Shown: positions 19,719 through 29,573, numbered from the stretch's first letter. The stretch is 64,000 nucleotides of DNA from Parabacteroides faecis (GCF_014647375.1 NZ_BMPB01000016.1:162504-226503), one strand, 5' to 3'. Notes: generated from the sequence alone by a model not told the origin. Translations and numbers: made by a program.

Positions 19719-21059
19719 ATGAGAGCAGTTGAAACAATAAAAAATATCTGGAAGATTGAGGATCTGAGAAATCGGATCCTCACCACTCTTTTATTGGTGG
19801 CTATATATCGCTTCGGAACGTATGTAGTGCTTCCTGGTATTGATCCTCAAGCGTTAACCGCTTTACAGGCGCAGACAAGAGGCGGATTGCTTGCACTGTT
19901 GGATATGTTTTCAGGTGGTGCATTTTCTAATGCTTCTATTTTTGCATTGGGTATTATGCCCTATATTTCCGCTTCAATTGTTATGCAGTTGTTAGCCATT
20001 GCAGTTCCTTCTTTCCAGAAATTGCAGAGAGAAGGAGAGAGTGGTCGTAGAAAGATCAATCAGTGGACTCGCTATTTGACAGTAGCTATCCTGTTATTCC
20101 AGGGACCTACTTATCTGGTGAACTTAAGCGTTCAGCTTAAAGCCGCTGGAGCAGCATTACCTCCGGGTATCCTGTTCACCGTTTCTTCTACTATTATTCT
20201 GGCTGCAGGAAGTATGTTTATCTTATGGCTAGGTGAAAGAATTACAGATAAAGGTGTTGGAAATGGTATTTCATTTATCATTTTGATTGGTATCATAGCC
20301 CGTCTGCCGCATTCATTGTTCCAGGAATTTATTTCAAGAACAAGTGAAAAAACTGGTGGTCTGGTTATGTTCTTGTTTGAAATGCTGTTTCTTTTACTTG
20401 TTATTGCCGGTGCTATTTTATTGGTTCAGGGAACTCGTAAAGTACCCGTACAGTATGCTAAGAGAATCATAGGTAACAAACAGTATGGTGGTGCTCGTCA
20501 GTATATTCCTTTAAAGGTGAATGCTGCAAACGTAATGCCTATCATCTTTGCTCAGGCAATTATGTTTATTCCTATTTCTATTGTAGGATTCTCCAGTACT
20601 GGTGATCAGAGTGGTTTTTGGGCTGCATTTATGGATAATACCGGTTTCTGGTATAACTTTGTCTTTGCAGTATTGATTATCCTCTTTACTTATTTCTATA
20701 CAGCTATCACGATCAATCCGACGCAGATGGCTGATGATTTGAAGAGAAACAATGGATTTATTCCGGGTGTTAAACCGGGAAAAAGTACCAAAGACTATCT
20801 GGATACAATCATGGACCGCATTACTCTTCCGGGTGCATTCTTCCTGGCATTGGTAGCTATTATGCCTGCTTTTGCTAGAATCGCCGGTGTTAGTATGGAG
20901 TTCTCACAGTTCTTTGGAGGAACATCTTTGTTGATTTTGGTTGGTGTAGTGTTGGATACATTACAGCAAGTAGAAAGTCATTTGTTGATGCGTCATTATG
21001 ACGGTTTGTTGAAGTCAGGAAGAATTAAGGGTCGTACAGGCTCAGTTGCCGCTTATTAG
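19719..21059 (+). CDS. secY: Protein translocase channel subunit SecY
   Basis: SecY is the ten-helix inner-membrane pore for Sec-dependent export and membrane insertion. The 446 residues contain FSGGAFSNASIFALGIMPYI at helix 2 and the cytoplasmic loop with GNKQYGGARQYIPLKVNAAN. The NPTQMADDLKRNNGFIPGVK segment before helix 9 is also characteristic. Location between rplO and map is conserved in Bacteroidetes. Confidence 0.98.
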   Translation: MRAVETIKNIWKIEDLRNRILTTLLLVAIYRFGTYVVLPGIDPQALTALQAQTRGGLLALLDMFSGGAFSNASIFALGIMPYISASIVMQLLAIAVPSFQKLQREGESGRRKINQWTRYLTVAILLFQGPTYLVNLSVQLKAAGAALPPGILFTVSSTIILAAGSMFILWLGERITDKGVGNGISFIILIGIIARLPHSLFQEFISRTSEKTGGLVMFLFEMLFLLLVIAGAILLVQGTRKVPVQYAKRIIGNKQYGGARQYIPLKVNAANVMPIIFAQAIMFIPISIVGFSSTGDQSGFWAAFMDNTGFWYNFVFAVLIILFTYFYTAITINPTQMADDLKRNNGFIPGVKPGKSTKDYLDTIMDRITLPGAFFLALVAIMPAFARIAGVSMEFSQFFGGTSLLILVGVVLDTLQQVESHLLMRHYDGLLKSGRIKGRTGSVAAY

Positions 21060-21063
21060 TAGA

Positions 21064-21849
21064 ATGATCTATTTAAAAACAGATGAAGAAATCGAGTTGA
21101 TGCGTTCGGCCAATCAATTGGTCGGTCGGACACTGGGAGAATTGGCAAAACATATTGCTCCCGGGGTGACAACTCTTCAACTCGATAAGATTGCTGAAGA
21201 ATTCATTAGGGATAATGGAGCTGTTCCAGCCTTTTTAGGGTATGGTGGTTTTCCTAACTCAATATGTGCTTCTGTCAACGAACAAGTAGTACATGGTATT
21301 CCTTCCTCAAAAGCTGTTTTAAAGGAAGGTGATGTAATATCTGTCGATTGTGGAACGATATTGAATGGTTTTGTTGGTGATTCTGCTTATACATTTTGTG
21401 TAGGTGAAGTTGCTCCGGAAGTAAAGAAATTGTTGAAAACAACAAAAGAATCTCTTTATCAGGGAATTCAACAGGCTGTGGAAGGAAAACGTGTTGGGGA
21501 TGTAAGTCATGCAGTGCAGACATACTGTGAGTCGAAAGGTTACTCTGTTGTAAGGGAACTGGTGGGACATGGTATCGGACGCAAGATGCATGAAGAACCT
21601 GAAGTACCCAATTATGGACGATATGGCTGCGGACCTTTATTGCGTAGTGGAATGTGTATCTGCATTGAACCTATGATCAATATGGGAAGTAAAAATATCG
21701 TTTTTGAAAAGGATGGTTGGACAGTGCGTACAAAGGACAGAAAGTGCTCTGCTCATTTTGAACATTGTATAGCGATCAGACCTGACGGTCCTCAAATTTT
21801 GTCTTCATTTGAATTTTTAGAAGAAGTCCTAGGAAGTAACGCAATTTAA
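21064..21849 (+). CDS. map: Methionine aminopeptidase, type I
   Basis: This metalloenzyme removes the initiator methionine from nascent proteins. The ATG at 21064 ([20 protein letters not shown], 261 residues) is preferred to an upstream TTG that lies inside secY. The metal-binding residues are visible: D in [10 protein letters not shown] in GDSAYTF, H in [15 protein letters not shown] in CIEPM and a C-terminal E in FEHCIAI. It sits 4 bp after secY. Confidence 0.96.
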   Translation: MIYLKTDEEIELMRSANQLVGRTLGELAKHIAPGVTTLQLDKIAEEFIRDNGAVPAFLGYGGFPNSICASVNEQVVHGIPSSKAVLKEGDVISVDCGTILNGFVGDSAYTFCVGEVAPEVKKLLKTTKESLYQGIQQAVEGKRVGDVSHAVQTYCESKGYSVVRELVGHGIGRKMHEEPEVPNYGRYGCGPLLRSGMCICIEPMINMGSKNIVFEKDGWTVRTKDRKCSAHFEHCIAIRPDGPQILSSFEFLEEVLGSNAI

Positions 21850-21859
21850 TTTGATTTAT

Positions 21860-22078
21860 ATGGCTAAACAAGCAGCTATTGAACAAGATGGAGTTATTGT
21901 AGAAGCATTGTCGAATGCAATGTTTCGTGTAGAATTGGAGAACGGACATGAAATTACAGCTCACATATCAGGAAAAATGCGTATGCATTATATTAAAATT
22001 CTTCCTGGTGATAAGGTGAGAGTGGAAATGTCTCCGTATGATTTATCAAAAGGTAGAATTGCTTTTAGATATAAATAA
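21860..22078 (+). CDS. infA: Translation initiation factor IF-1
   Basis: IF-1 occupies the A site during initiation. The 72-residue OB-fold protein starts [20 protein letters not shown], and [20 protein letters not shown] and [10 protein letters not shown] are typical. The ATG at 21860 is chosen over an upstream in-frame TTG because relatives start MAKQ. It lies between map and rpmJ as in many spc operons. Confidence 0.96.
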   Translation: MAKQAAIEQDGVIVEALSNAMFRVELENGHEITAHISGKMRMHYIKILPGDKVRVEMSPYDLSKGRIAFRYK

Positions 22079-22090
22079 AAATAACTAGAT

Positions 22091-22207
22091 ATGAAAGTAA
22101 GAGCATCTTTAAAGAAGCGTACCCCTGAATGTAAGATTGTAAGAAGAAAGGGTCGCTTATATGTAATTAACAAGAAAAACCCTAAGTATAAACAACGTCA
22201 GGGATAA
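22091..22207 (+). CDS. rpmJ: 50S ribosomal protein L36 (zinc-free form)
   Basis: This gene of 38 codons plus stop begins [20 protein letters not shown] and ends NPKYKQRQG. Only one of the four zinc ligands of the C+ form is present, so this is a zinc-independent variant, like the S14 of the same operon. It is placed 12 bp after infA and ahead of rpsM. Confidence 0.94.
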   Translation: MKVRASLKKRTPECKIVRRKGRLYVINKKNPKYKQRQG

Positions 22208-22212
22208 TTTAT

Positions 22213-22220
22213 TATTTTTG
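22213..22220 (+). promoter_or_regulatory. Possible internal -7 box ahead of rpsM
   Basis: TATTTTTG matches TAnnTTTG and lies 22 bp before the rpsM start, but no TTTG is found at the right spacing. It could be a weak internal promoter for the alpha group or chance. Confidence 0.2.
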
Positions 22221-22241
22221 CAAAATAATTAAGTAAGTAAT

Positions 22242-22622
22242 ATGGCTATAAGAATAGTTGGTGTAGACTTGCCACAAAATAAAAGAGGAGAAATCGCTTT
22301 GACTTATATCTATGGTATCGGTCGGAGTGCTTCAAAATCTATTTTAGAGAAAGCAGGCGTTGATCGTGATATCAAAGTGAAAGACTGGACAGATGATCAG
22401 GCCGCAAAAGTACGTGAAGTCATTGGCGCTGAGTACAAGGTAGAAGGTGATCTTCGTTCTGAAGTTCAGCTAAACATCAAGCGTCTGATGGATATCGGAT
22501 GCTACAGAGGTGTTCGTCACCGTATTGGTTTACCATTGAGAGGTCAGAGCACAAAGAACAATGCTCGTACTCGTAAGGGTAAGAAGAAAACTGTTGCAAA
22601 TAAGAAAAAAGCTACTAAATAA
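22242..22622 (+). CDS. rpsM: 30S ribosomal protein S13
   Basis: S13 bridges the subunits and contacts the P-site tRNA. The 126 residues begin [20 protein letters not shown]. They contain [19 protein letters not shown] followed by the basic tail [14 protein letters not shown]. It starts the alpha group. Confidence 0.97.
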   Translation: MAIRIVGVDLPQNKRGEIALTYIYGIGRSASKSILEKAGVDRDIKVKDWTDDQAAKVREVIGAEYKVEGDLRSEVQLNIKRLMDIGCYRGVRHRIGLPLRGQSTKNNARTRKGKKKTVANKKKATK

Positions 22623-22633
22623 TAAGAGTTGAT

Positions 22634-23023
22634 ATGGCAAAAAAAACAGTCGCAGCAAAGAAGAGAAACGTAAAAGTAGACGCTTACGGTCAAGCTCATA
22701 TTCATTCTTCTTTCAATAACATTATTGTGTCTCTTGCCAATAGCGAAGGTCAGGTTATTAGTTGGTCTTCTGCAGGTAAGATGGGATTCAGAAGTTCTAA
22801 AAAGAACACTCCGTATGCCGCTCAGATGGCAGCACAAGATTGTGCTAAGGTAGCTTATGATCTTGGTTTGAGAAAAGTAAAAGTATTCGTAAAAGGACCG
22901 GGTAACGGACGTGAGTCTGCTATCAGAACTATCCATGGTGCCGGTATTGAAGTAACTGAAATCGTTGACGTTACTCCGCTGCCTCACAATGGTTGTCGTC
23001 CTCCGAAAAAGAGAAGAGTATAA
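22634..23023 (+). CDS. rpsK: 30S ribosomal protein S11
   Basis: S11 forms part of the platform near the E site. The 129 residues contain [38 protein letters not shown] and the ending [18 protein letters not shown], all near-invariant. It lies 11 bp after rpsM. Confidence 0.97.
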   Translation: MAKKTVAAKKRNVKVDAYGQAHIHSSFNNIIVSLANSEGQVISWSSAGKMGFRSSKKNTPYAAQMAAQDCAKVAYDLGLRKVKVFVKGPGNGRESAIRTIHGAGIEVTEIVDVTPLPHNGCRPPKKRRV

Positions 23024-23146
23024 TTAACTATAGTTTCTTGAACATTGAATCCGGAATTGTGAATAGATTGCACAAAGACCTTATCCTCTCTGTAATCGCG
23101 GCTGCACGGTTCCAGATTCAGACAGAAAAATTAAAACAATAAAAAA
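23024..23146 (+). promoter_or_regulatory. Structured leader ahead of rpsD (candidate S4-binding site)
   Basis: This 123-bp gap is the longest within the alpha group. TGAATC and GGAA at 23046-23056 pair with TTCC and GATTCA at 23110-23120. Inside, TTGTG and CACAA form a nested hairpin near 23058-23075. The enclosing-stem layout suggests a folded mRNA leader. S4 autoregulates its operon in E. coli and Bacillus; whether S4 binds here is inference. Confidence 0.4.
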
Positions 23147-23752
23147 ATGGCAAGATATACTGGACCAAAAACAAGAATTGCCCGTAAGTTTGGTGAGGCT
23201 ATATTCGGACCGGATAAAGTTCTTTCTAAAAAGAATTATCCTCCCGGACAACATGGTAACGCCAGAAAAAGAAAAACTTCTGAATACGGAATTCAGCTTC
23301 GCGAGAAGCAAAAAGCAAAATACACTTATGGTGTATTAGAAAAACAATTTAGAAACCTGTTTGAAAAAGCACAGCGTTCAAAAGGTATTACCGGTGAAGT
23401 TCTGCTTCAGTTACTGGAAGGCCGTCTGGACAATGTAGTTTTCCGTTTGGGTATGGCTCCTACAAGAGCAGCAGCCCGTCAGTTGGTTTCTCACCGTCAC
23501 ATTACAGTTGATGGTAAGGTTGTAAATATTCCTTCTTACTCTTTGAAAGCCGGTCAGATCGTTGGTGTTAGAGAGAGATCTAAGTCTATGGAAGTGATTG
23601 CTGATGCATTATCAGGATTCAATCACAGCAAATATCCTTGGATTGAGTGGGATCAGTCTTCTTTAAGCGGAAAATTACTGCATCTGCCGGAAAGAACTGA
23701 CATTCCTGAAAACATTAAAGAGCAGTTGATCGTAGAATTGTATTCTAAATAA
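23147..23752 (+). CDS. rpsD: 30S ribosomal protein S4
   Basis: S4 nucleates 30S assembly on 16S domain I. The 201 residues start [20 protein letters not shown]. They contain the S4 RNA-binding domain [20 protein letters not shown] then [18 protein letters not shown]. The N-terminal zinc-finger cysteines are absent (C- form). Confidence 0.97.
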   Translation: MARYTGPKTRIARKFGEAIFGPDKVLSKKNYPPGQHGNARKRKTSEYGIQLREKQKAKYTYGVLEKQFRNLFEKAQRSKGITGEVLLQLLEGRLDNVVFRLGMAPTRAAARQLVSHRHITVDGKVVNIPSYSLKAGQIVGVRERSKSMEVIADALSGFNHSKYPWIEWDQSSLSGKLLHLPERTDIPENIKEQLIVELYSK

Positions 23753-23764
23753 TAATTGATTTCC

Positions 23765-24757
23765 ATGGCGATATTAGCATTTCAAAAACCCGATAAAGTA
23801 TTAATGTTGGAAGCGGACAATTTCTTCGGAAAGTTTGAATTTCGTCCGTTGGAACCCGGCTATGGTATTACTATAGGTAATGCTCTGCGCCGTATTCTCC
23901 TGTCGTCGCTTGAAGGTTTTGCTATTACATCCATTAAGATCGAAGGGGTTGACCATGAATTTGGTACAATCCCCGGTGTTATTGAGGATGTAACAAACAT
24001 TATCTTGAACTTGAAACAGGTACGGTTCAAGCATATTGTAGACGACATAGAGAATGAAAAAGTAAGTATTACTGTTTCGGGTTCCGAAGTGTTCAAAGCC
24101 GGTGATATAGGTAAACAACTGACCGGATTCGAAGTATTGAATCCAGATCTGGTTATTTGCCGTTTGGATCCGAACGCTAGTTTCCAGATTGAATTAACGA
24201 TAAATAAAGGACGCGGATATGTACCCGCTGACGAAAACAGAGATCCGAATGCGGACGTTCACGTTATTGCTATTGACTCTATTTTCACTCCTATACGTAA
24301 CGTTAAGTATTTAATCGAGAACTTCCGTGTTGAGCAAAAGACGGACTACGAAAAGTTGGTTCTTGAAATAGCCACAGATGGTTCTATTCATCCGAAGGAA
24401 GCGTTGAAAGAAGCTGCTAAGATTCTGATTCATCATTTTATGTTGTTCTCAGATGAAAAGATTGCGATCGAGACAGTGGATACTGACGGCAATGAAGAAT
24501 TCGATGAAGAAGTTCTTCACATGCGCCAGTTGCTTAAGAGCAAGCTAGCAGATATGGACCTTTCCGTTCGTGCTTTGAATTGCTTGAAAGCTGCAGATGT
24601 TGAAACATTGGGTGAACTGGTTAAATTTAACAAGAATGACTTGTTGAAATTCCGTAACTTCGGTAAGAAGTCGCTCACTGAACTTGATGAACTGCTTGAA
24701 AGCCTGAACCTTTCATTCGGTATGGATATCACGAAATATAAATTAGATAAAGAGTAA
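23765..24757 (+). CDS. rpoA: DNA-directed RNA polymerase subunit alpha
   Basis: The alpha dimer scaffolds RNA polymerase and its C-terminal domain contacts UP elements and activators. The ATG at 23765 ([20 protein letters not shown], 330 residues) is chosen over an upstream in-frame TTG. The N-terminal domain shows [20 protein letters not shown]. The C-terminal domain begins near residue 250, with [20 protein letters not shown] and LRNFGKKS-like [16 protein letters not shown]. It lies between rpsD and rplQ as usual. Confidence 0.98.
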   Translation: MAILAFQKPDKVLMLEADNFFGKFEFRPLEPGYGITIGNALRRILLSSLEGFAITSIKIEGVDHEFGTIPGVIEDVTNIILNLKQVRFKHIVDDIENEKVSITVSGSEVFKAGDIGKQLTGFEVLNPDLVICRLDPNASFQIELTINKGRGYVPADENRDPNADVHVIAIDSIFTPIRNVKYLIENFRVEQKTDYEKLVLEIATDGSIHPKEALKEAAKILIHHFMLFSDEKIAIETVDTDGNEEFDEEVLHMRQLLKSKLADMDLSVRALNCLKAADVETLGELVKFNKNDLLKFRNFGKKSLTELDELLESLNLSFGMDITKYKLDKE

Positions 24758-24765
24758 GTAAAGCG

Positions 24766-25263
24766 ATGAGACATAATAAGAAATTTAATCATTTAGGTCG
24801 TACAAATACTCACCGTGAAGCAATGCTGTCTAATATGGCTTCTTCTTTGATCAAGCATAAGAGAATCTTTACGACAACAGCAAAAGCGAAAGCACTTCGT
24901 AAGTTTGTTGAACCTCTGATCACAAAATGTAAAGAGGATACAACTCACTCAAGACGTGTAGTATTTAGTACTTTACAGGATAAAAACGCTGTAACAGAAC
25001 TTTTCAAAGAAGTAGCTCAGAAGATCGGCGATCGTCCGGGTGGTTATACCAGAATCATTAAGACTGGTAACCGTTTAGGTGATAACGCTGCAATGTGCTT
25101 CATTGAGTTAGTTGATTACAACGAAAACATGTTGAAGGATAATGCAACTAAGAAAACTACGAAAACAAGACGTTCTCGTAAAAAATCTACAGCTGCTGAA
25201 ACAGCTGCTCCGGTTGCTGAAGCTCCTGCAACAGAAGCAACAGAAGAAAAGGCTGCAGAATAA
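24766..25263 (+). CDS. rplQ: 50S ribosomal protein L17
   Basis: L17 is at the tunnel-exit side of the 50S subunit. The core [20 protein letters not shown] and [20 protein letters not shown] is typical. At 165 residues it is longer than the roughly 120 of E. coli, because of a C-terminal tail rich in K, T, A and E that is common in Bacteroidetes. It is the last gene of the ribosomal string. Confidence 0.97.
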   Translation: MRHNKKFNHLGRTNTHREAMLSNMASSLIKHKRIFTTTAKAKALRKFVEPLITKCKEDTTHSRRVVFSTLQDKNAVTELFKEVAQKIGDRPGGYTRIIKTGNRLGDNAAMCFIELVDYNENMLKDNATKKTTKTRRSRKKSTAAETAAPVAEAPATEATEEKAAE

Positions 25264-25275
25264 TTTCTGTAAGTT

Positions 25276-25327
25276 ATATAAAACAAAGACAGCCGTCATT
25301 TTTATGACGGCTGTCTTTGTTTTATAT
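25276..25327. terminator. Bidirectional terminator with a perfect 24-bp stem
   Basis: Positions 25276-25299 are the exact reverse complement of 25304-25327 with a TTTT loop. The stem contains AAAGACAGCCGTCAT and is flanked by A-rich and T-rich bases. It separates the converging rplQ and TPR genes and would end transcription from both sides. Confidence 0.92.
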
Positions 25328-25341
25328 GGATATTAAATATC

Positions 25342-26922
25342 TTATTTAATATTTTCCAATGCTTCCTGTGCTGTAGCATTAGAAGGATCAATTGCCAGTA
25401 TCTTATTCCAGTATGATTTGGAACTCTCCATATCCTCTTTAAGATAATAGTAATAAGCTAGATAGCGGTAACATTCCGTTAATTCATTACGATATTTGTC
25501 TTTATTTTTTTCCAGCATAGGAATACAGGTCTCATAATAGGGTTTAGCTAATCCCTGCTCTGTTTCCGGATCCAGTTGAGATTGTGTTCGCGCTTGCCAT
25601 AAACTTCCCAGATGACTATCTGGTACACGTTCTTTTACTATAGCAAACAGGCTATCGGCTTTTGTTAAATAATTATTGGCTTCCAAGCTGTCTTTGGTCG
25701 CTGCTGAATAATAATATTTACCCAGTTGGTAATAATCGGCCGCTTCCGATTCTTTACCTAATGATTCTATATACTGTGTATAGGCATTAATCGCTTCAGA
25801 ATCCTTTTCGCTATTACTGTATACTTCAGCGAGATCTTTGTACACTTCTGTGTGAGCCGGATTTTCTTTTATTGCCTTTAGCAATGCTTCTGCAGCTTTG
25901 TCATATTGTTTGGCTTTGTTGAGTAAGCGACCGTAGTACAAATAATCCTGCCATATATATTTAGCATCCGGATCATTGAAGAAAGTATTGATTTCTTCAA
26001 GTCCTTTTTCATATGCTTTTGTTTCATAGTTATTATAAATGCATAGACGTTTTAACAGGAAATTATTGGGATCGATTGCCTGTCCATCATTAATCACCTG
26101 ACTTGCTTCTGCATATTGCTTGTTGAAGAACAGAGCAGATGCGTAATGAATCAGATTGTCAATAGAGTAAAGACCTCCTGTCATATATGTTTTATATGCA
26201 GCTACCGCTTTGGAGTATGTTCCCTGTAATGAATAAATATTGCCAAGTTGATTATAGGCGGGAAGATAATCCGGATAGTTTGTAATTACTTTTTGGAGCA
26301 TTTCTATGGATAATGTCGGCTGAACGCCCTGGTAAACATTTGCGTATTTGAGATAAGCTTCTTTGCAGGAGGGATCGAAGTGAATCGCTTGTTCATATCT
26401 GCCGGCAGCATCTCCCGGTTTATCTTCACTGATTAACATATCGCCTTCATATATGTAAATTGCCGGATCATTGATGTTATACTTTTTGGCATTATCGAGA
26501 GCAGCCTTTGCTTCTGAATTCATTCCATAAGTTGAATAAGCTCTGGCAATGGCTACATAAACCGATACATTTTTCTTATCAACTTTGGTTGCTGTATCAA
26601 ATGCTTTTTGGGCTGCCGACTTGTCTGTTTTTAGTAATACTTTCCCTTCTCCCACCTTATTATAAGCGTAATCGGAATAAACAGCCCAACCTTTTTGATA
26701 GTTAGCCAGGGCATCGGTTGTTTTTCCGGCGTCGAAGGCTATTTCTCCCAGGTAATAGAGCGCTTCTGCCTGTTCTGCGGGAGAACCGTTTAACTGTTTA
26801 TTGAAAAGCTGGCTTGCAATCGTCGGTTCACCGGCTTTATAATAGGCAATACCTTGTTGGTTATCAGCGTGGATAGCTATCGCTATCAGGCTTAATATGA
26901 GTATATATAAATTCTTTATCAT
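25342..26922 (-). CDS. Periplasmic tetratricopeptide-repeat protein
   Basis: The protein has 526 residues with a signal peptide (MIKNLYILILSLIAIAIHA) and is then made almost wholly of TPR units. Examples are AEALYYLGEIAFDAGKTTDA near the start, KEAYLKYANVYQG and PAYNQLGNIYSLQGTYSKAV in the middle, and HTEVYKDLAEVYSNSEKDSE later. TPRs are protein-docking scaffolds. It is the last gene of the ExbB-ExbD-ExbD-TonB operon, 21 bp after the PstS-like gene, so it probably acts in the envelope with the TonB machinery. No enzymatic motif is seen. Confidence 0.85.
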   Translation of the reverse strand: MIKNLYILILSLIAIAIHADNQQGIAYYKAGEPTIASQLFNKQLNGSPAEQAEALYYLGEIAFDAGKTTDALANYQKGWAVYSDYAYNKVGEGKVLLKTDKSAAQKAFDTATKVDKKNVSVYVAIARAYSTYGMNSEAKAALDNAKKYNINDPAIYIYEGDMLISEDKPGDAAGRYEQAIHFDPSCKEAYLKYANVYQGVQPTLSIEMLQKVITNYPDYLPAYNQLGNIYSLQGTYSKAVAAYKTYMTGGLYSIDNLIHYASALFFNKQYAEASQVINDGQAIDPNNFLLKRLCIYNNYETKAYEKGLEEINTFFNDPDAKYIWQDYLYYGRLLNKAKQYDKAAEALLKAIKENPAHTEVYKDLAEVYSNSEKDSEAINAYTQYIESLGKESEAADYYQLGKYYYSAATKDSLEANNYLTKADSLFAIVKERVPDSHLGSLWQARTQSQLDPETEQGLAKPYYETCIPMLEKNKDKYRNELTECYRYLAYYYYLKEDMESSKSYWNKILAIDPSNATAQEALENIK

Positions 26923-26943
26923 AATGATTGATGTTTATAGGGT

Positions 26944-27882
26944 TTATAATTGATCTCTGACATTGACCAGCCGGACAGGTTGTGTAGCCGGAAGAATTCC
27001 GGATTTGAGAATGATCCGTTGTCCCCGGTCGCTGGTGATAAAGGTGGTAAAACCGGAAGCCAGTCCCATACGCGGTTCTGACAGGATCAGGTAAACAGAC
27101 CTTGTCATTGGATATTCCTTTAGGGCTATGTATGCCTGATACGGTTTAAAGCTATTGGTAACGGTCGCTTTTCTGTAACGACTGACTGCCATCACTTTTA
27201 TATCGTCCAGAAAACTCATACATGTTGAATCCAGTGGGTTACTGATCCAGTTTACTCCAATGATACCCAGTGCTCCCGGAGTTCTAGATACATAATCCAT
27301 TACCTGCCGGTTATCTTTCATCGCATGGAGATTACCACTCAACGGTTCTCCGCCGCAGATTGAATCGATAGCATAACGAACAGTTCCGGAATTCGGATTG
27401 TCGAATACCACTTCTATTTTTCCTGACTTATTATCCGTAGTAAACTCTTCCCAGTCCTTGATCTTGCCTGTCAGTATATCCTTTAATACCGGAATGCCAA
27501 TCAGAGAGTCTGTATTTTGTTTGTTTGTGATTAAAGCGATAGCATCGGTAGCGATATGAATACTTTTGGGAAATAGCTTTCTGCCGTTCATATATTCAGT
27601 CTCTTCCTGGGTTAGCGGTCGTGAAGCGATTGCCAACCGTGTACTGTCATGTAATAAGCGGTTGATCGTTTCTGTTTCACCGGAGAAGTAGGGAACGATA
27701 CCAGCTTCTTTATAAAGACTTTCAAACACGGCGATCTCTTCCTCTATGATCGGAGTAAAGCAACCGTCGGAGGCAATTGCTATTACACCGCTCGTAGGAG
27801 TATCGTCCGGCGAATTGCTATTCTTGCTGTTGCATGAAGCTAACACCGCTATACATATTATTATATACAATAGATTTCTCAT
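26944..27882 (-). CDS. PstS-like phosphate-binding lipoprotein in the TonB operon
   Basis: The protein has 312 residues, with a lipoprotein signal ending LASC. The body matches periplasmic substrate-binding proteins of the PstS type: IASDGCFTPIIEEEIAVFES at the N-terminus, a central IEVVFDNPNSGTVRYAIDSI and LGIIGVNWI. No pstCAB permease genes are nearby, so it may sense rather than import phosphate. Its ATG overlaps the stop of the preceding small gene in an ATGA. Placement in TonB operons is a recurring Bacteroidales arrangement. Confidence 0.82.
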   Translation of the reverse strand: MRNLLYIIICIAVLASCNSKNSNSPDDTPTSGVIAIASDGCFTPIIEEEIAVFESLYKEAGIVPYFSGETETINRLLHDSTRLAIASRPLTQEETEYMNGRKLFPKSIHIATDAIALITNKQNTDSLIGIPVLKDILTGKIKDWEEFTTDNKSGKIEVVFDNPNSGTVRYAIDSICGGEPLSGNLHAMKDNRQVMDYVSRTPGALGIIGVNWISNPLDSTCMSFLDDIKVMAVSRYRKATVTNSFKPYQAYIALKEYPMTRSVYLILSEPRMGLASGFTTFITSDRGQRIILKSGILPATQPVRLVNVRDQL

Positions 27883-28079
27883 CGTTTATTGTCTTTTACC
27901 AGCCTATATCCTCTGAATATTGTGTAACAAAAGAATAAGACACCAAATATCATCCGCATATAGAATGACATATTCTCGTTAAACAAGTTCGTGAAGATTA
28001 GGAGAAAAGACATGCCGAGGTATATCACAATCATGGATATACCCCAAACAAGCCTCGTATTTATACACTTTACCTCCAT
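27879..28079 (-). CDS. Small two-helix membrane protein in the TonB operon
   Basis: This 66-residue protein starts MEVKCINTRLVWGISMIVIY at 28079, two bases after the tonB stop. An open frame extends further upstream, but that part overlaps tonB and is not expected to be coding. Two hydrophobic segments (about residues 11-30 and 38-56) and a basic tail RGYRLVKDNKR indicate an inner-membrane protein. It overlaps the PstS-like start by 4 nt. No domain is recognised. Confidence 0.7.
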   Translation of the reverse strand: MEVKCINTRLVWGISMIVIYLGMSFLLIFTNLFNENMSFYMRMIFGVLFFCYTIFRGYRLVKDNKR

Positions 28080-28080
28080 C

Positions 28081-28914
28081 TTATTGCAATCTGAAGCGTA
28101 CCGGGACAGTGAAATAGACCGGTACAGGTTTACCATTTTGTTTTCCCGGGACCCATTGCGGAAGAGACTTGATAACACGTATCGCCTCTTTGTCGCAGGA
28201 TGGATCCAACTGTCTTAGGATCTCCACCTTGGTGACTTCGCCTGTCGGACTGACAACAAAGCGGAGTGTGACTGTTCCTTCGATACCATTTTCAGCAGCG
28301 ATTACCGGATACTTTAAATGAGTACTGATGTATTTCAACAGTGCTTCGTTCCCACCGGGGAATTGTGGCATCTGTTCAACAGCTACGTAAGGAGTCGTTT
28401 CCTCCTCGATCACTTCTTTGTTATCTTTCAGGTCGGCGATGTCGATTGCGTCTTCACTGTCAGAGCCTTTTACATCGGCAACAGAGATAGCCAACTTGGA
28501 TGTGGTCAGCTCTTCCTGTGTTTTGATCTCCTCTTCATCCCTTACATCTTTATCCGCTTTGATGACAGGCGGAGTAAATTTGATCGTACTTTTCAGTACG
28601 GGAGGAGGAGGGGCCTCGATATTACGAATTTGATTTTCTTCCGGCACCTTCGTTTCCATCTGCAGGTTGGAAAGTGTTGTAACTTCCAGTACCTGCTCTT
28701 TGGTATGTTGCGGGATGACAGATTTGATTAAAGCCGGAATGGTCATTACCAGGATTGCTCCGATGGTAACGACGACCAGGGCACGAATATGTCTGCGGGA
28801 AGAATTTTTGCGTAGCTCATAAGCTCCGTATTCTTTATTCTTTCCTTTGAAGATCAAATCGGTCCATTCCGGTGAGTTTAGATTTATATTATTAATATTA
28901 ATCATGATCGTCAT
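28081..28914 (-). CDS. tonB: Energy transducer TonB
   Basis: TonB couples proton motive force from ExbB/ExbD to outer-membrane receptors. The 277 residues have a cytoplasmic start with KGKNKEYGAYELRKNSSRRH, a membrane helix near residues 45-66, a proline-containing periplasmic linker (IEAPPPPVLKSTIKFTPP) and the C-terminal TonB domain. That domain shows PQFPGGNEALLKYISTHLKY and EGTVTLRFVVSPTGEVTKVE. It overlaps the upstream exbD stop in an ATGA, so the first ATG is chosen. Confidence 0.93.
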   Translation of the reverse strand: MTIMININNINLNSPEWTDLIFKGKNKEYGAYELRKNSSRRHIRALVVVTIGAILVMTIPALIKSVIPQHTKEQVLEVTTLSNLQMETKVPEENQIRNIEAPPPPVLKSTIKFTPPVIKADKDVRDEEEIKTQEELTTSKLAISVADVKGSDSEDAIDIADLKDNKEVIEEETTPYVAVEQMPQFPGGNEALLKYISTHLKYPVIAAENGIEGTVTLRFVVSPTGEVTKVEILRQLDPSCDKEAIRVIKSLPQWVPGKQNGKPVPVYFTVPVRFRLQ

Positions 28915-29573
28915 TTTTTATTCGCCTGGGCGATCTCCTTGGAAAGTTCGCCCCCGCTTTTTAGATTATCAACCAGGAATTTGTCTCCGTCAGTGATATC
29001 GACAATCGCATATTTGCCTATGTTGCAAATCTGCATTTCGTCGAGTGCGTCCACTAAGTCTTTGTAAGAAGCATCGTCGGTAGCTTTGATCAATACGACC
29101 GGTGCATCTTTACCTCCTTTTATTTCTGCGGCTTGCTTTTTGAACTCATCTTCGGAGATTTCTTTATTCAGCTTTTTTACTTTCAGTTCCGTGATCTTCT
29201 GTACGGCATCGGCGTTACGTTCCAAAAGAATGTTACGTAATCCGGTGGAAGAGAAGTCGGTAGTTTGCAGCGATTCAACATGTTCGTAATCCGGTTCGCC
29301 GAAATAGTAATACACCTTGCTGTCTTCACCCAGTATAAGGGTGATGGCTTTGGAGGCTTTTACTTTCGTCTGTTCGGCTTCCGTCACATGGTCTTTCGAC
29401 GGCATACTGATCTCCATGGTCTGCGGTTTGCTGAGCGAAGTACAGAGCATGAAGAAAGTAATCAGTAGCATGTTCATATCCACCATCGGAGTAAAGTCCA
29501 CACGGATATTCACCTTTTTCTGTTTACCTTTCTTGCCGTCGCCTTTTCCTTTATCTGTATTTACTTCTGCCAT
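28911..29573 (-). CDS. exbD: ExbD-type biopolymer transport protein (second copy)
   Basis: The protein has 220 residues. After a basic N-terminus (KGKGDGKKGKQKKVNIRVDF) comes a single membrane helix with the proton-path aspartate in DFTPMVDMNMLLITFFMLCT. A periplasmic domain follows. The AEIKGGKDAPVVLIKATDDA stretch is the ExbD/TolR-like fold. It carries an insertion of about 40 residues compared with E. coli ExbD. It works with the adjacent ExbB and TonB. Confidence 0.92.
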   Translation of the reverse strand: MAEVNTDKGKGDGKKGKQKKVNIRVDFTPMVDMNMLLITFFMLCTSLSKPQTMEISMPSKDHVTEAEQTKVKASKAITLILGEDSKVYYYFGEPDYEHVESLQTTDFSSTGLRNILLERNADAVQKITELKVKKLNKEISEDEFKKQAAEIKGGKDAPVVLIKATDDASYKDLVDALDEMQICNIGKYAIVDITDGDKFLVDNLKSGGELSKEIAQANKK

